Positions 36,857 to 38,818 of a DNA stretch of 38,818 bases are shown here, one piece after another. Position numbers and translations under genes: made by a program. The DNA lies in the NCBI GenBank assembly GCA_964506465.1, contig CAZDLM010000026.1, positions 1 through 38,818 on the forward strand, read 5' to 3'. The stretch comes from UBA6109 sp964506465 (lineage in GTDB: Bacteria > Desulfobacterota > Syntrophia > Syntrophales > UBA6109). Numbering within the stretch: the first letter of the stretch is position 1; every line of letters begins with the position of its first letter. Below the pieces are notes generated by a model that searched no databases, was not told where the DNA came from, and saw only the letters and a list, made by a program, of their open reading frames with translations.

Positions 36857-37672
36857 TTATTCGCCGTCCGCAGCAGCCGGTTTACCGTCAAGGCGGGGGG
36901 GCGGCATCAGCAGTGCCAGTTCGTCCGGTTCCAGCCGGCGGCAGCTTCCGACCGTCAGACCGCCCAAAGCGAGGCCGCCGATGTGCGTTCGGGCCAGGGT
37001 CAGGACCTTTCCGCCCAGCGCCTCGATCATGCGCCGGATCTGGCGGTTCTTTCCCTCGTGCAGCACCATTTCCAGAATCACCCTGCCCCGTTCCCTCCCC
37101 ACGAACGTCACCTCCGCGGGCCGCGTGCGGTAGCCGTCTTTGAGGATGATGCCGCTTCGCAGCGACTCGATCTGTTCCGGCGATGGGTCGAAATCGACGG
37201 TGACCAGGTAGGTCTTCGGAACTCCGGAATCCGGGTCCGTCAGGGCGTCGCCGAAATCGGCATCGTTGGTGAGGATGAGAAGTCCCGAGGTGCTCTTGTC
37301 GAGCCGTCCGACGGAGAAGACCCACCCCGTCTCGGGAGGCAGGAGTTCGTAGATCGTCCTCCGCCCTTCAGGATCGCCGTAGGAGGTCACGAAGCCGACC
37401 GGTTTGTGGAGGGCGAAGTACACCCGCTTGCGGAAGCGGAGCTTTCTGCCGTCGCAGGCGATGCGGTCCTCGCCGGGGCTGACCCAGGTCGCGGGCTCCG
37501 TCACGATGGTGTCGTTGACAACGACGCGTCCGGCGACGATCCGGTCGACGGCGTCGCTGCGGGACATGACGCCCGCCCGGGAAAAGGCGCGGTCCAGCGC
37601 CATCCGCTCCTTTCGCCATTCCGCTTCTTCCTTCGACAGCCGGCGCGGAGCGTTTCTTCTATCGTACAGCAT
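36857..37672 (-). CDS. RsuA/RluB-family pseudouridine synthase
   Basis: A 271-residue rRNA pseudouridine synthase. An S4 RNA-binding domain (about 25-70: LDRAFSRAGVMSRSDAVDRIVAGRVVVN) precedes the catalytic domain with KPVGFVTS and the catalytic Asp in GRLDKSTSGLLILTND. The C-terminal KNRQIRRM motif is typical of RsuA, RluB, RluE and RluF. RluB-like activity on 23S rRNA is likely, but the substrate uridine cannot be assigned. The ATG at 37672 follows GGAGG; an upstream ATG at 37702 does not. The basic N-terminal extension (MLYDRRNAPRRLSKEEAEWR) is longer than usual. It precedes and may share a transcript with the MFS transporter gene. Confidence 0.85.
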   Translation of the reverse strand: MLYDRRNAPRRLSKEEAEWRKERMALDRAFSRAGVMSRSDAVDRIVAGRVVVNDTIVTEPATWVSPGEDRIACDGRKLRFRKRVYFALHKPVGFVTSYGDPEGRRTIYELLPPETGWVFSVGRLDKSTSGLLILTNDADFGDALTDPDSGVPKTYLVTVDFDPSPEQIESLRSGIILKDGYRTRPAEVTFVGRERGRVILEMVLHEGKNRQIRRMIEALGGKVLTLARTHIGGLALGGLTVGSCRRLEPDELALLMPPPRLDGKPAAADGE

Positions 37673-37729
37673 GCGTTCATCCTCCTCTTGCCTATTAATC
37701 ACAAAATGCGGCGATAGGGAACACCTACG

Positions 37730-37758
37730 TTGACACCCCGCACTCTTTCCCTTATAAG
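37730..37758 (+). promoter_or_regulatory. Sigma70 promoter of the ABC-F gene
   Basis: TTGACA (37730-37735), a 17-base spacer and TATAAG (37753-37758), 66 bases before the ATG at 37824, in a divergent spacer shared with the pseudouridine synthase gene. Confidence 0.65.
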
Positions 37759-37823
37759 CAGCGGATCAAAAGCGGAGGAGACTCTTTGCGGGGACGCCCC
37801 GAAGATTTTTCGGCTCGCGAGAC

Positions 37824-38818
37824 ATGATTATTCTCAATAACATACATCTGTCCTTCAGTGACAAGGTCCTCTTCGACGGCATCAACTGGACGATCCATGA
37901 AAAGAGCCGCATCGGGCTGGTCGGCGACAACGGGACGGGAAAGACGACCCTGCTGCGCACGATCCTGGGCGACGTCTGGCTCGAATCAGGCAGCGTGGAA
38001 ATCCCCAATCGCCGGAACCGGGTCATCGGTTACCTGCCGCAGGACCTCGTGGAACTCCCGGACGTCGAGCTGCTCGCCTATTTGAGGAACAAGAGCGGCA
38101 TCGCCGAAATGGAGCGGGAGATCGGCCGCCTGGAGACGGAGATTTCCGAGACCGATCCCGCCGACCCCCTCCACGCGGAGGCCATGAAGGAATACGAGCG
38201 GGCGGCCGCCAGATTCCAGGCGGCGGACGGCTACGCCTTCGAGGCAAGGGCCAAGCAGATCCTCGCCGGTTTCGGCTTCCGGGAGCGGGACTTCGGCAAA
38301 CGCTGCACGGACTTCTCCGGCGGCTGGAAAATGAGGATCCAGCTTTCGCTCATCCTCCTTTCACGGCCCGACGTGATGCTCCTCGACGAGCCGACGAACC
38401 ACCTCGACACGGAAAGCATGGAGTGGCTCGAAAGCTATCTCAAGGACTATCCGGGCACGCTGATCGCCATCGCCCATGACCGGTTCTTCCTCGACAAGAT
38501 GGTGAACACGATCGCCGAGCTCGCCGGCGGACGGATTACGATCTACCGGGGAAACTACTCCCGCTACCTGCAGGAAAAGGACCGCCGGCGCGAACTGCTG
38601 CTCAAGGAGATGGAGCTCCAGAGGGCCGAGATCAAGCGGATCGAAGCCTTTGTCGAGCGCTTCCGCTACAAGGCGACTAAGGCAAGCCAGGTCCAGAGTC
38701 GCCTCAAGATGCTGGAGAAGTTCTCCGCCGTCCGGCAGGAATCGAATGGGAAGACGATCCGCATGCATTTCCCGGAGGCCGCCAAGAGCGCCAGAGAGGT
38801 GGTCGTCCTCTCCAAGGC
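37824..38818 (+). CDS. ABC-F family ATPase, C-terminus cut by window edge
   Basis: At least 331 residues of an ABC-F protein, open to the window edge. The first ABC domain is complete: Walker A GDNGTGKTT (34-42), signature FSGGWKMR (from F164) and Walker B LLDEPTNHLD (D188, E189), then AIAHDRFFLD. A linker rich in Glu, Arg and Lys follows (from about 250, with KATKASQVQSR), typical of the helical P-site tRNA interaction motif. No membrane segment is seen. ABC-F proteins act on the ribosome, either as translation factors (EttA, Uup, YheS) or as antibiotic-resistance factors; which one cannot be told from this part. Confidence 0.88.
   Translation, partial: MIILNNIHLSFSDKVLFDGINWTIHEKSRIGLVGDNGTGKTTLLRTILGDVWLESGSVEIPNRRNRVIGYLPQDLVELPDVELLAYLRNKSGIAEMEREIGRLETEISETDPADPLHAEAMKEYERAAARFQAADGYAFEARAKQILAGFGFRERDFGKRCTDFSGGWKMRIQLSLILLSRPDVMLLDEPTNHLDTESMEWLESYLKDYPGTLIAIAHDRFFLDKMVNTIAELAGGRITIYRGNYSRYLQEKDRRRELLLKEMELQRAEIKRIEAFVERFRYKATKASQVQSRLKMLEKFSAVRQESNGKTIRMHFPEAAKSAREVVVLSK

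Overview
The window is a GC-rich, densely packed stretch of chromosome from a Gram-negative bacterium, probably an anaerobic or microaerobic member of the former Deltaproteobacteria (Desulfobacterota, Syntrophales- or Geobacterales-like). This is inferred from the order mtaB-rnc-radical SAM-era-der, from the lipid A deacylase LpxR, from a Tat-exported superoxide reductase and from a NIL-ferredoxin protein of anaerobic homocysteine synthesis. A run of 10 N at 35312-35321 shows it is a scaffold, probably from a metagenome. No tRNA, rRNA, CRISPR array, transposase or phage gene was seen.

Layout. 1-2609 (minus): truncated TrmN6-like tRNA methyltransferase, a DUF1015 protein and a periplasmic superoxide reductase. 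2752-6161 (plus): a tight operon of a stand-alone RibD-C reductase, a dehydrogenase lacking zinc ligands, a PTPS/QueD-like protein with an altered active site and a GT4 glycosyltransferase. It sits behind a strong sigma70-like promoter with a palindrome next to the -35. It resembles a pathway for a modified, glycosylated pterin and is the best candidate for an undescribed system. 6192-10623 (plus): envelope and periplasmic genes (AsmA-like, cupredoxin, alpha/beta-hydrolase, HExxH metallopeptidase, LpxR). 10532-16838 (minus): an alkyltransferase-like protein, a cardiolipin-synthase-like PLD, a WD40-caspase lipoprotein of visibly lower GC, a TPMT-like methyltransferase and two small membrane proteins.

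17130-24277 is a polyphosphate island. Ppk1 with a histone-H1-like tail, an orphan Ppx-type HD domain, a metallophosphatase and a CYTH-CHAD protein are all translationally coupled, and a two-domain PPK2 faces them. Synthesis, binding or hydrolysis, and AMP phosphorylation by polyphosphate are thus encoded together.

24475-33126 holds the NIL-ferredoxin, a small membrane protein, then mtaB-rnc-radical SAM-era, a PAS/HD-GYP signalling protein and der. 33275-35271 holds a bacterioferritin-like protein, a cupin and a threonine dehydratase-like enzyme. 35272-35549 is a repeat-filled spacer containing the assembly gap. The window ends with an MFS transporter and an RsuA/RluB-type pseudouridine synthase (minus) and a truncated ABC-F ATPase (plus).

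All function calls rest on motifs and family resemblance read by eye; no database search was run.
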